This document shows, piece after piece, positions 19,300-27,397 of a DNA stretch of 64,000 nucleotides; position 1 is the first letter of the stretch; the number at the start of each line of letters is the position of its first letter. The stretch is from JAKQHY01 sp034429475 (GTDB lineage: Bacteria > Chloroflexota > Anaerolineae > B4-G1 > SLSP01). The DNA is taken from positions 124,001 to 188,000 of the forward strand of contig DAOUGD010000126.1 of the NCBI GenBank assembly GCA_034429475.1. Reading direction: 5' to 3'. The translations under genes and the position numbers were made by a program. Below the pieces are notes generated by a model. That model was given only the letters and a program-made list of their open reading frames with translations. It was not told where the DNA came from and searched no databases.

Positions 19300-20991
19300 A
19301 TGTGGGATAAATTTATGCGATTGCTGACTCCCCCGACTTTTGCCGGGGATGCTGAAAAGACGCGCGTAGCGGCTCTGCTCAACGCCATCCTGTGGATTTT
19401 TAGCGCTATCTGCATCACTGCCGCCGTCCTTTTCCTCTTCCTGCCCAATCGGGAGCTATCGTTGCCGCTCGTCATAGCTTTTATCCTGGGAAACACCGGC
19501 CTGGTGTGGCTGCTGCGGCGCGGCCGAGTGTCTACCGCCAGTGCTTTGTTCCTGATTGGTTTCTGGCTCTTGATGACGTCCGTGTGTATCTTTTTGGGCG
19601 GCACACAATCCACCTCCTATTGGAGCTTTATCGTGATCGTTGTCGCCGCCGGCTTGCTGCGGGGGGGGCGGGGCGCGATTGTCTTTGCTGCCCTGAGTGT
19701 GGTGGCTGGACTCGGGATTGCTGTGGCGGAAGACGCTGCTCTGTTATCCTCCAGACTTGGCGTCCGCTCGCCGCTGGAACAGTGGGGAACGCTGAGCCTG
19801 TTTATGATGGCCACGGCGGGATTGCTCACCCTGACTTCCCGCAGCCTGACCGAAGCGCTTCAGCGGGCCCGTGGTTACGCGGCGGAACTGGAAGGAGAGC
19901 GCGTCGGGTTAGAAGCGACGGTGCGCGAGCGCACGGTGGAATTGACCCGGCGCACACGCTACCTGGAAGTGATCGCGGCCATTGCCCATGAGGCGACCGC
20001 TGAACTGGAATTGAACGCGTTGATGGCTCGTGTGGTGGATTCCATCAGCCAGCAATTCGGTTTTTATCACACCGGCCTGTTCCTCATAGATGACACGGGC
20101 AAATGGACCGAACTCAAAGCCGCCTCCAGCGCGGGGGGACAACGGATGCTGGCGCGTCGGCATCGTCTGCGCGTGGGGCAGGAGGGGATCGTCGGTTACG
20201 TTTCCCAGTGTGGTGAGCCGCGCGTCGCGCTGGACACGGGCCGGGATCGTGTCTTTTTCGATAACCCCGATTTGCCCCTGACCCGCTCGGAGCTTGCGTT
20301 GCCGCTACTCGCGCGAGGACGGGTGATCGGCGTGCTAGATGTGCAAAGCACCGAACCGGAAGCGTTTGGCCAGGAAGACCTCGCCGTTATGCAACTGTTG
20401 GCCGATCAGATTGCCATAGCGATCAACAATGCGCGCCTGTTCCAACAAACTACCGAAAGTGTCGAAACTGAGCGGCGCGCCTATCGGGGGTTATCCGGGC
20501 AGGCGTGGGCCAAACTGCTCAATGCTCAGACCTGTCTGGGTTTTGTCAGCGATCGCCAGGCCGTTGTGCCGGTGGGCGACACGTGGACGCCGGAAATGGA
20601 GCTGGCGTTGGCCAAGGGGCAACTCATCACCGACGCCGAGAAGACGGCGCTTGCCATCCCGATCAAAGTGCGCGGCCATGTCATCGGGGTGATTGACGGG
20701 CGCAAACCCGACGGCAGCGAGTGGGCCTCAGACGAGATCGCGCTGGTGCAAGCCCTGGCCGAACAGTCGGCGCTGGCGCTGGAAAGCGCCCGACTGTACC
20801 AGGATACTCAGCGCCGCGCGGCGCGTGAGCGCCTGCTCAGTGAGGTGGCCGGTCGCATCCGCGAGACGCTGGACATGGAAGCGATGCTGCGCACGGCTGC
20901 CGAGGAGATGCGCCGGGCTTTAGCTTTGGAAGATCTGGTCGTTCGTTTGGTGAAACCCAAACCGGGCCGGGCGGATGCCGATAACCCGTAA
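19300..20991 (+). CDS. Six-helix membrane GAF protein (paralogue 4)
   Basis: ATG 19300 is preferred to GTG 19294 because GAAAGGA is then correctly spaced (about 8 bases) and the N-terminus aligns residue for residue with paralogue 2 (12 residues to the PP of TPPTFAGDAEKTRVAALLN). Six helices (about 28-180), coiled coil, GAF 240-392 (FGFYHTGLFLID, AASSAGGQRMLARRHRLRVG, GIVGYV, DNPDLPLTRSELALPL), shortened GAF, tail from ~497 (DTQRRAARERLLSEV, TLDMEAMLRTAAEEM). It stands next to paralogue 3 with a 13-base gap, consistent with tandem duplication. It is followed by the longest gap (384 bases) of the sensor run. Confidence 0.85.
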   Translation: MWDKFMRLLTPPTFAGDAEKTRVAALLNAILWIFSAICITAAVLFLFLPNRELSLPLVIAFILGNTGLVWLLRRGRVSTASALFLIGFWLLMTSVCIFLGGTQSTSYWSFIVIVVAAGLLRGGRGAIVFAALSVVAGLGIAVAEDAALLSSRLGVRSPLEQWGTLSLFMMATAGLLTLTSRSLTEALQRARGYAAELEGERVGLEATVRERTVELTRRTRYLEVIAAIAHEATAELELNALMARVVDSISQQFGFYHTGLFLIDDTGKWTELKAASSAGGQRMLARRHRLRVGQEGIVGYVSQCGEPRVALDTGRDRVFFDNPDLPLTRSELALPLLARGRVIGVLDVQSTEPEAFGQEDLAVMQLLADQIAIAINNARLFQQTTESVETERRAYRGLSGQAWAKLLNAQTCLGFVSDRQAVVPVGDTWTPEMELALAKGQLITDAEKTALAIPIKVRGHVIGVIDGRKPDGSEWASDEIALVQALAEQSALALESARLYQDTQRRAARERLLSEVAGRIRETLDMEAMLRTAAEEMRRALALEDLVVRLVKPKPGRADADNP

Positions 20992-21022
20992 ACCACATTG
21001 ACTATGGGGATTTGTGACCAGA

Positions 21023-21117
21023 CTCAGTAGATCAAATTTTAGGCTGGTAGTAACGGCTTCAGCCGTCTCAGAGACCGCTAAAGCGGTTACTACGAACCCA
21101 ATTTTTGATCTACTGAG
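21023..21117. repeat. Nested palindromic (cruciform-type) repeat
   Basis: Outer arms ctcagtagatcaaa (21023-21036) and tttgatctactgag (21104-21117) are perfect inverted repeats of 14 bases. Inside them gtagtaac (21047-21054) pairs with gttactac (21086-21093). Inside those are two small hairpins, acggct-tc-agccgt (21053-21066) and ccgct-aa-agcgg (21075-21086). The element codes for nothing. Its shape suits a non-autonomous, MITE/REP-like element; no transposase is nearby. Confidence 0.75.
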
Positions 21118-21151
21118 ACTACAGACCGGCGATTACCAGCCTGCTTTCATA

Positions 21152-21194
21152 GGAATTCGTCATTAACCGGGGTTCACCAGCGGTTGGATGAAAA
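21152..21194 (+). repeat. 43-base direct repeat, copy 1
   Basis: Begins ggaattcgtcattaacc and ends agcggttggatgaaaa. It matches 21275-21317 with 4 differences in 43 bases. The two copies flank a hairpin (21202-21262), as if that hairpin had inserted and duplicated its neighbourhood, or the unit had duplicated in tandem. Confidence 0.75.
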
Positions 21195-21201
21195 AAACTT
21201 T

Positions 21202-21262
21202 CTCAACGGATGTAACGGAATTGAACGGATATTTTTCCGTTTAATCCGTTCAATCCGTTGAG
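21202..21262. repeat. 'caacgga' hairpin repeat
   Basis: ctcaacgga (21202-21210) pairs with tccgttgag (21254-21262), and ttgaacgga (21221-21229) pairs with tccgttcaa (21245-21253), giving a long interrupted hairpin. A similar 'caacggatt' element occurs at 57399-57453. It could act as a terminator or RNA-stability stem inside the operon, but lacks a U-run. Confidence 0.65.
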
Positions 21263-21274
21263 GCTATTCTCAAG

Positions 21275-21317
21275 GGAATTTCTCATTAACTGGCGTTCAC
21301 CAGCGGTTGGATGAAAA
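21275..21317 (+). repeat. 43-base direct repeat, copy 2
   Basis: Second copy of the unit at 21152-21194 (39 of 43 bases identical). It is followed at 21318-21355 by a degenerate gactacc-gactact-gactaaa-gactacc series that runs up to the ribosome-binding site of the next gene. I see no convincing promoter in the 384-base gap. Confidence 0.7.
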
Positions 21318-21375
21318 TGACTACCCGACTACTGGACTAAAGACTACCGGACTATTTTCAAGGGAGGTAAAGAAG

Positions 21376-22395
21376 ATGACAAGGCATAGGCATTTTCGCA
21401 ATGGACTCAAAGTGAGCACGCGCGCGTTGTTGTGCCTGGGGATGCTGATTTTGTTCCTGGGTGGTTGCAATCTCTCGAAACCTAAGGTGTACCGGGTGGG
21501 AGTCTTGTCGGGCCTCAATTTCATTGCCGACATCACGGATGGGTTTAAGTCCGGGATGGCTGAACTGGGGTACGTGGAAGGCGAAAACATCGTCTATGAC
21601 GTGCAGAAGACGGACTTTGATATGGCGGCTTACCAGACCATTCTCGGAAAATTCGTCGAGGAGCGGGTTGACTTAATCCTGGTCTTCCCCACCGAGGCTT
21701 CGATGGAGGCCAAAGCGGCCACTCAGGGGACCGACATCCCGGTCGTGTTTAGTTTTACTCTGATCGAGGGCATGGGCCTGGTTGACAGTGTGCGTGAACC
21801 CGGCGGCAACGTCACCGGTGTGCGTTATCCCGGCCCGGATATCGCCGTCAAGCGGTTTGAGATTCTGCTAGAGATCGTCCCCGAGGCCAAGCGCCTATGG
21901 GTTCCCTATCAGCGGGATTATCCCATCGTGCAGCCGCAACTTGAGGCCCTGTACCCGGTCGCAGCGGCGGCCGGGGTGACTTTGATCGAGTTCCCCGCCG
22001 CGAATGCGGCAGAGCTTGAGGCGGAATTGCAGGCGCGCGCGCAGCAGGATGCCGTGGGGATGGATGCGATCTTCTTTCTTGCAGAACCGCTCACTGTGAC
22101 GCCGGAAAATTTTGTCGTGATCGGCAGATTTGCCCATGAACAGGGGGTGCCCATCGGCGGCGCTTTTATGTCTGTAGAAGGTTATGAATCCATTTTTGGG
22201 GTGAACGTCAAATCGTATGACGCGGGTAAGCAGGCCGCTCCCCTGGCTGACAAGGTTTTTAAGGGAACGCCGGCCGGCACCCTTCCGGTCGTCTCGGCGG
22301 AGCTTTTCGTGCAGATCAACTATAAAGCGGCGCTGGCTATGGGATTGACCGTACCCGAAAGTATTTTGGCGCAGGCGGACGAGATTATTCGTTAA
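21376..22395 (+). CDS. ABC_sub_bind (TrpX-type) substrate-binding lipoprotein
   Basis: The start at ATG 21376 follows AGGGAGG by about 8 bases and opens a lipoprotein signal (GMLILFLGGC, lipobox LGGC); a longer in-frame start at 21307 would read through the repeat and is rejected. The 339-residue protein matches the PF04392 family of orphan binding proteins: YRVGVLSGLNFIADITDGFKS at the start of lobe 1, LILVFPTEASMEAKAAT, DIPVVFSFTLIEGMGLVDSV, GGNVTGVRYPGPDIAVKRFE, and a C-terminal SAELFVQINYKAALAMGLTV. Ligands in this family include amino acids, but many members are unassigned. No permease is present. It lies 27 bases ahead of a Cache/HAMP sensor: third binding-protein/sensor pair. Confidence 0.88.
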   Translation: MTRHRHFRNGLKVSTRALLCLGMLILFLGGCNLSKPKVYRVGVLSGLNFIADITDGFKSGMAELGYVEGENIVYDVQKTDFDMAAYQTILGKFVEERVDLILVFPTEASMEAKAATQGTDIPVVFSFTLIEGMGLVDSVREPGGNVTGVRYPGPDIAVKRFEILLEIVPEAKRLWVPYQRDYPIVQPQLEALYPVAAAAGVTLIEFPAANAAELEAELQARAQQDAVGMDAIFFLAEPLTVTPENFVVIGRFAHEQGVPIGGAFMSVEGYESIFGVNVKSYDAGKQAAPLADKVFKGTPAGTLPVVSAELFVQINYKAALAMGLTVPESILAQADEIIR

Positions 22396-22422
22396 GCGCG
22401 CGCGTCGCCGAGAGGTGAAACG

Positions 22423-24621
22423 ATGTCTATGCAAAAAGAAAAGCCCACCGGACGGACCTCCGCAACCACGCGCACTTTGGCGGCGACCTTGGTCCGCGCT
22501 TTCCTGGTGTTGCTCTTGGGCGCGTTGTTCATTGCCTACCTCCCGCAATTGCTCCTGTTCTTCCAGACGGGGAATCGGGCGCTGGAGAGCGAACAGCACC
22601 TGATTGCAAAAGAGGCGGCCACGGAGGTTGCCAACTTTTTCCAGGTCCGATTTGACGTCTTGGAGACGGCGGCCCGAATCGGCAATCCGGCGACGACTTC
22701 TTCGCAAGATCAGGAAAGAATTCTGGCGAGCGTGATGGGGCAGCAACTCGCCTTCCAACAGTTGGCTTTTCTGGATGCCCAAGGACAGGAGCAGAGCCTG
22801 GTCTCTCTCCTGTCGCGGATACGGTCGGGCCAGCTTACCCAATGGCTCGAAAGCGGTTGGTTCGATCTGGTCAGGCAGGGCAATAGATATGTCAGCCCGA
22901 TTTACGTGGACGAGGCGACGAGCGAGCCACGGGTGATTATGGCGGCTCCGGCGCTGGATGTATTTGGCGATTTTCAGGGAGTGCTGCTGGCCGAGGTGAA
23001 TCTCAAATTTATGTGGGATCTGGTCGCCCAACTGGAGGTTGGCGAGGCTGGTCTGTCTTACGTGGTAGACCGGCCGGGCAATCTGATCGCTTTCGGCGAC
23101 CTCTCGCGCGTTCTGCGCGGTGAGAACGTCAGTCAGTTGGCGCCGGTAGCCCATTTCATTCAGAGCACTGCGCCTGACGATGAGGGATTGACGAAGTGGT
23201 TCCGGGGGATCAATGGCAACTGGGTCGTCGGAACTTATGTCCCTTTGGGGACGCCTGACTGGGCCGTTGTCATCGAGCTGCCGCTACAGGAAGGCTCGAT
23301 GGCCCTCATCGGCAGCATCCTTATATCGCTCGTCATGGTGGTGGTCGTGGGGGCGGGCGTCAGTCGCGTGGCTGTCTACCTCGCCCGGCGCCTGTCTGCG
23401 CCGCTGCTTAACCTGACCACTACCGCCGCCCGGATTGCCGAGGGGGAGACGCATTTGCAAGCCGTGCTGCAAGGCCCTGCCGAAGTGATCAATCTGGCGG
23501 AGGCCTTTAACAGTATGACCGCGCAGTTGCGGGAGACCCTGACCAGCCTGGAGCAGCGCGTCGTCGAACGCACGCGAGGGCTGCTCACAGCGGCTGAGGT
23601 GGCCAAAACCACGACGGCCGTGCTAGACCTCGACGAACTGCTGCCGCAGGTGGTGGCGTTGATGCGGGACCGGTTTAATCTGTATTATGTGGGACTGTTC
23701 CTGGTGGATGAGACCGGTGAATATGCCGTTTTGCGCGCCGGTTCTGGCGAGGCCGGACAAAAAATGATGGCGCAGGGTTGGCAGTTGCCGGTAGGGGGCA
23801 ATTCGATGATTGGCCGTTGTGTATCCAGCGGGCAGGCTGACATTCAGTTGGATGTCGGCGAGGCGCCCGTGCGCTTCAGCAATCCCTTTTTACCCGCCAC
23901 GCGCTCCGAGTTGGCGCTGCCGCTGCGCGCCGGCGGGCAGATTCTGGGCGCGATGACGGCGCAAAGCGATCGAGAGGCTTTCTTCTCGCAGGAAGACATC
24001 ACCGTGCTGCAAACCGTGGCTGACCAGGTCGCCAATGCGGTGCGCAACGCCGGTTTGTTCCAGCAGCTTCAAGAGAGTCTGGAGGCCGAACGGCGCGCCT
24101 ACGGTGAGTCAAGCCATGCCGCGTGGCAAAGTTTGCTCGAAGCCCGGCCCGACCTGGGATTCCTCAGTACCCATCACGCTACGCTTCCGGCTGCCGATGT
24201 CTGGCGCGCGGAAATGGGAACGGCGTTAGCTTCAGGTCGGGTCGCGCCTGGGCAGGGGGAGTCGCCGACGCTGGCGATCCCTATCAAGGTCCGCGGTCAG
24301 GTGGTGGGCGTGATTGATGGCCGCAAACCTGATGGCGCGGCGTGGCAACAAGAAGACATAGACCTGTTGACTGTGATGACCGAACAGTTGAACGTCGCCC
24401 TGGAGAGCGCTCAGTTGTACCAGGACTCGCAGCGGCGTGCGATCCGCGAGCAGGCTACCCGTGAAATTTCCGATCTCTTGCAACGGGCCACCGGTATGGA
24501 TGCGCTGATGCGGATTGCCGCTGAAGAATTGAACCGGGTCTTAGGCTCTTCAAGGGTTTACGTGCGATTGGGAACAGGGACGCCTCAGGAAGCGGAAGGA
24601 GAAACGAACCATGCCCACTAA
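22423..24621 (+). CDS. Cache-HAMP-GAF membrane sensor
   Basis: Protein of 732 residues. Helices at about 25-47 and 286-310 bracket a double Cache-type domain (FLDAQGQEQSLVSLLSRI, SPIYVDEATSEPRVIMAAP, GLSYVVDRPGNLIAFGDLS, GTYVPLGTPDWAVVIELPL). HAMP 310-365, GAF 385-545 of the LYYVGLFLVDE / AGSGEAGQKMMAQGWQLPVGG / SMIGRCV subtype, shortened GAF (550-655) and tail (DSQRRAIREQATREI). The tail is of a second flavour (LLQRATGMDALMRIAAEELNRVL), shared closely with the 27398 gene. Start has GAGAGGTGAAACG ahead; the stop overlaps the next start by 11 bases. No output domain. Confidence 0.87.
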   Translation: MSMQKEKPTGRTSATTRTLAATLVRAFLVLLLGALFIAYLPQLLLFFQTGNRALESEQHLIAKEAATEVANFFQVRFDVLETAARIGNPATTSSQDQERILASVMGQQLAFQQLAFLDAQGQEQSLVSLLSRIRSGQLTQWLESGWFDLVRQGNRYVSPIYVDEATSEPRVIMAAPALDVFGDFQGVLLAEVNLKFMWDLVAQLEVGEAGLSYVVDRPGNLIAFGDLSRVLRGENVSQLAPVAHFIQSTAPDDEGLTKWFRGINGNWVVGTYVPLGTPDWAVVIELPLQEGSMALIGSILISLVMVVVVGAGVSRVAVYLARRLSAPLLNLTTTAARIAEGETHLQAVLQGPAEVINLAEAFNSMTAQLRETLTSLEQRVVERTRGLLTAAEVAKTTTAVLDLDELLPQVVALMRDRFNLYYVGLFLVDETGEYAVLRAGSGEAGQKMMAQGWQLPVGGNSMIGRCVSSGQADIQLDVGEAPVRFSNPFLPATRSELALPLRAGGQILGAMTAQSDREAFFSQEDITVLQTVADQVANAVRNAGLFQQLQESLEAERRAYGESSHAAWQSLLEARPDLGFLSTHHATLPAADVWRAEMGTALASGRVAPGQGESPTLAIPIKVRGQVVGVIDGRKPDGAAWQQEDIDLLTVMTEQLNVALESAQLYQDSQRRAIREQATREISDLLQRATGMDALMRIAAEELNRVLGSSRVYVRLGTGTPQEAEGETNHAH

Positions 24622-27376
24622 ACGCGCTAAAACGCGCCCCACCATTGGGGTGTTTCTCTCGGATATCATCTCTAGTTGGGGTTACTTGCCCTGGCGTGGC
24701 GCCACGGCCGCAGCTCAGGCGCATGACGCTAACCTGTTGTGTTTTCTGGGAGGCACGTTGCGGATGGAAGCCGACTTTGGGTGGCAGGCCAACGTGCTGT
24801 ACGACTTAACCGGCGCGGAGAATGTAGACGGCTTGATCGTGTGGGCCGGTGGACTGGACAATCTCGTCAGCCCCCAGGAATTGCGCGATTTCTGCCGGCG
24901 CTACCAGACGGGCGACCGCCCGTTGCCCATCGTCAGCGGCGAACACCAGATTGAAGGGTTTCCGAGTGTGTTGATGGACGACTTTGGTTCGATACGTCAG
25001 GTGATAGCGCATCTCGTTGAGGTCCATGGGTATCGGAAGATTGCGTTTTTGCAAGGTGTGGAGGGACACATCGGCGCCCAGGAGCGTTATCGGGGATATG
25101 TTGAAACATTGGCCGAATACGGGCTGCCTTTCGATCCGCGCCTGGTGGTGCCGCGCATGGACTATAACATAGCGCACTGGCTGCTTGACGAGCAGGGCTT
25201 ACGTCCTGGGAGCGATTTGGAAGCGATTGTCAGTTGGAACGACTCTGGCGCGCTCACCGCCTTGCGCGAATTCCAGGCGCGGGGGGTGCGCATCCCCGAC
25301 GATCTGGCGGTGGTAGGGTTCGACGATCTGGCCGAGTCGGCAGTAGTGACGCCATCCTTGACCACCATTCACCTGCCTTTTTATGCGATGGCCTATCAGG
25401 CCGTTGAGATGTTGTTGACGTTGCTCAACGGCAAGGCGGTTCCAGACCAACGGATTGTGACCGGTTCTTTAATCGTGCGTGAATCCTGTGGGTGTGCCTC
25501 CCCAGGCCTCGCGGAGGCCGTGGTTCGCCAGGCCGCGCCGCTGATTGAAGCGCCGGCGGGGGCGGGCGATTTTGCGCCGGAGTGGCGCGCGGAGACTGCG
25601 ACGCTGTTGGCGCCGGCGCCGGTGGGCGCTCTGGTTGAAGGTTGGGCGGCGCTTCTGGTGGATAGCTGCGTCGCGGATTTGCAAGGGGCGACGCCGGAGC
25701 GCTTTATAGTCGTGCTGGAGGGCCTGTTGCGTCAGGCGGCTGAGACTCACGGCAACCTGTTGGCGTGGCAGACCGTTATTTCTGTCCTGCGTCGCCAGAT
25801 GTTGCCATTTCTGCCGCCAGCAGCCCTGGGCAGAGCCGAGGATCTGTGGGGGCAGGCGCGGGTGTTGGTGGCCGAACGGGCGCAGCGCGTTGAGGCTTAT
25901 CGAGCCTTTGAAACCACGCAGCAGACTAACGTTTTGCGTACGCTCAGCCAATCGTTGGCCGTGATACAGGAAACCTCCGAAGCGGTTGAGGTTTTGGCCG
26001 CCCAATTGCCGGGGTTGGGAATTCCCGGTTTCTATCTCGCGCTCTACGAGAATTCCGCTTCCCCGACCGGTTGGGCCAGATTGTCGGCGGCTTATGGCCA
26101 GGACGGCGCAATAGCACAGAAAGCCTGGGGGCGGCGTTTCGCCGCGCGACGGCTGCTTCCAGAAGGGGCCTGGCCGCAGGGACGCCGTTACGATATGGTG
26201 GCCCATGCCCTATATTTCCGGGATCGGCAACTGGGCTTTATTTTGTTCGATGCCAGAGGTGGCGATGGCGCCGTCTACGAATCCCTGCGTGGGCAGATTA
26301 GCAGCGCGTTGCACGGCGTCATGCTTTCGGGTCAAGTGAGCCGGCGTGCGGTTCAACTTCAGACCGCGGCTGAGGTTGGCCGCGCCGCCAGCAGCGAGCT
26401 TGACCCGAACGTCTTGATGCAACAGGTAGTGGAATTGGTACGGGAGCGGTTTGGGTTGTACTACGTCGGTCTGTTCCTGGTGAGCGAGGATGGGAAGTGG
26501 GCAGAACTGCGCGCCGGCACGGGTGAGGCCGGACGCCAAATGTTGGTGCAGGGGCACAAACTGGAAATTGGGGGAAACTCGATGATCGGGCAGTGTATCA
26601 CCCAGCAGCGGGCGCGCATCGCGCTGGATGTGGGCGCCGAGGCCGTGCGTTTTGAAAACCCCTATTTGCCGGACACCCACTCGGAACTGGCGCTGCCGCT
26701 GGTCAGTCGTGGGGCGGCGCTGGGGGCATTGACGATTCAGAGCGGGGTGGAGGCAGCCTTTAGTGGGGAAGACATCGCAGTGTTGCAGACGATGGCCGAT
26801 CAGGTTGCCAATGCGATTGAAAATGCACACTTGTTCAATCGCTCGCAGGAAACGCTGCGGGAGATGGAAGCGACACAGCGCCGGTATCAGGAGCGGGCGT
26901 GGAGTGAATATGTACAGATGGCAGCGGCTACGCGGTATGAGACGCAACAGCCTGGTCAGGAAATGCTTGGCGATAGCATCTTGCCCGAAATCCAACAGGC
27001 GTTGCAACAACCGGAACCCACCGTTGTGCATCGGTCAGACGACAATCTGGCGTTGGTGATGCCCATTATGCAGCGCGGAACGCCCATTGGGGCTTTGGGG
27101 GTCCATTGGGAGGGTACGCAGCGCGAATTGACGGAAGATCAGATATCTCTGGTGCAGGCCATTGCTGAACGGGTGGGGTTGGCGGCGGAGACGCTGCGAC
27201 TGTTGGATGAAACCCAGCGCCGCGCCGCGCGGGAACGTTTGATCTCCGAGATCACCGGTCGGATGCGGGAAACTCTGGATATCGAGACCGTGCTACAGAC
27301 TGCCGCACGCGAGATCGGAGGAAAGTTGGGATTTCTTGCGCTTGACGTGCGCCTGGGGACAGAAGATCAAACATAA
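24611..27376 (+). CDS. LacI-type binding domain fused to GAFs, no DNA-binding domain
   Basis: Protein of 921 residues without signal peptide or membrane helix, so cytosolic. Residues 10-300 form a LacI/GalR-type sugar-binding fold (TIGVFLSDI at the first strand, GSIRQVIAHLVEVHGYRKIAF, DDLAVVGFDDLAESAVVTPS, LTTIHLPFYAMAYQAVEMLL) ending in a conserved RESCGC. The HTH normally ahead of this fold is missing. A helical linker, a GAF-like domain (430-570), a GAF of the LYYVGLFLVSE / SMIGQCI subtype (585-735), a shortened GAF and the common tail (ETQRRAARERLISEI, TLDIETVLQTAAREI) follow. Likely an intracellular sugar or metabolite sensor (inference) relaying by protein contact and not by operator binding. 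Confidence 0.87.
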   Translation: MPTKRAKTRPTIGVFLSDIISSWGYLPWRGATAAAQAHDANLLCFLGGTLRMEADFGWQANVLYDLTGAENVDGLIVWAGGLDNLVSPQELRDFCRRYQTGDRPLPIVSGEHQIEGFPSVLMDDFGSIRQVIAHLVEVHGYRKIAFLQGVEGHIGAQERYRGYVETLAEYGLPFDPRLVVPRMDYNIAHWLLDEQGLRPGSDLEAIVSWNDSGALTALREFQARGVRIPDDLAVVGFDDLAESAVVTPSLTTIHLPFYAMAYQAVEMLLTLLNGKAVPDQRIVTGSLIVRESCGCASPGLAEAVVRQAAPLIEAPAGAGDFAPEWRAETATLLAPAPVGALVEGWAALLVDSCVADLQGATPERFIVVLEGLLRQAAETHGNLLAWQTVISVLRRQMLPFLPPAALGRAEDLWGQARVLVAERAQRVEAYRAFETTQQTNVLRTLSQSLAVIQETSEAVEVLAAQLPGLGIPGFYLALYENSASPTGWARLSAAYGQDGAIAQKAWGRRFAARRLLPEGAWPQGRRYDMVAHALYFRDRQLGFILFDARGGDGAVYESLRGQISSALHGVMLSGQVSRRAVQLQTAAEVGRAASSELDPNVLMQQVVELVRERFGLYYVGLFLVSEDGKWAELRAGTGEAGRQMLVQGHKLEIGGNSMIGQCITQQRARIALDVGAEAVRFENPYLPDTHSELALPLVSRGAALGALTIQSGVEAAFSGEDIAVLQTMADQVANAIENAHLFNRSQETLREMEATQRRYQERAWSEYVQMAAATRYETQQPGQEMLGDSILPEIQQALQQPEPTVVHRSDDNLALVMPIMQRGTPIGALGVHWEGTQRELTEDQISLVQAIAERVGLAAETLRLLDETQRRAARERLISEITGRMRETLDIETVLQTAAREIGGKLGFLALDVRLGTEDQT

Positions 27377-27397
27377 GGGCGACTGGAAGGTAGCGGT

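Noticed and set aside
21023..21317. CRISPR array or transposon
   Set aside because: There are only two direct-repeat copies, the palindrome is nested and single, and no cas or transposase gene is present.
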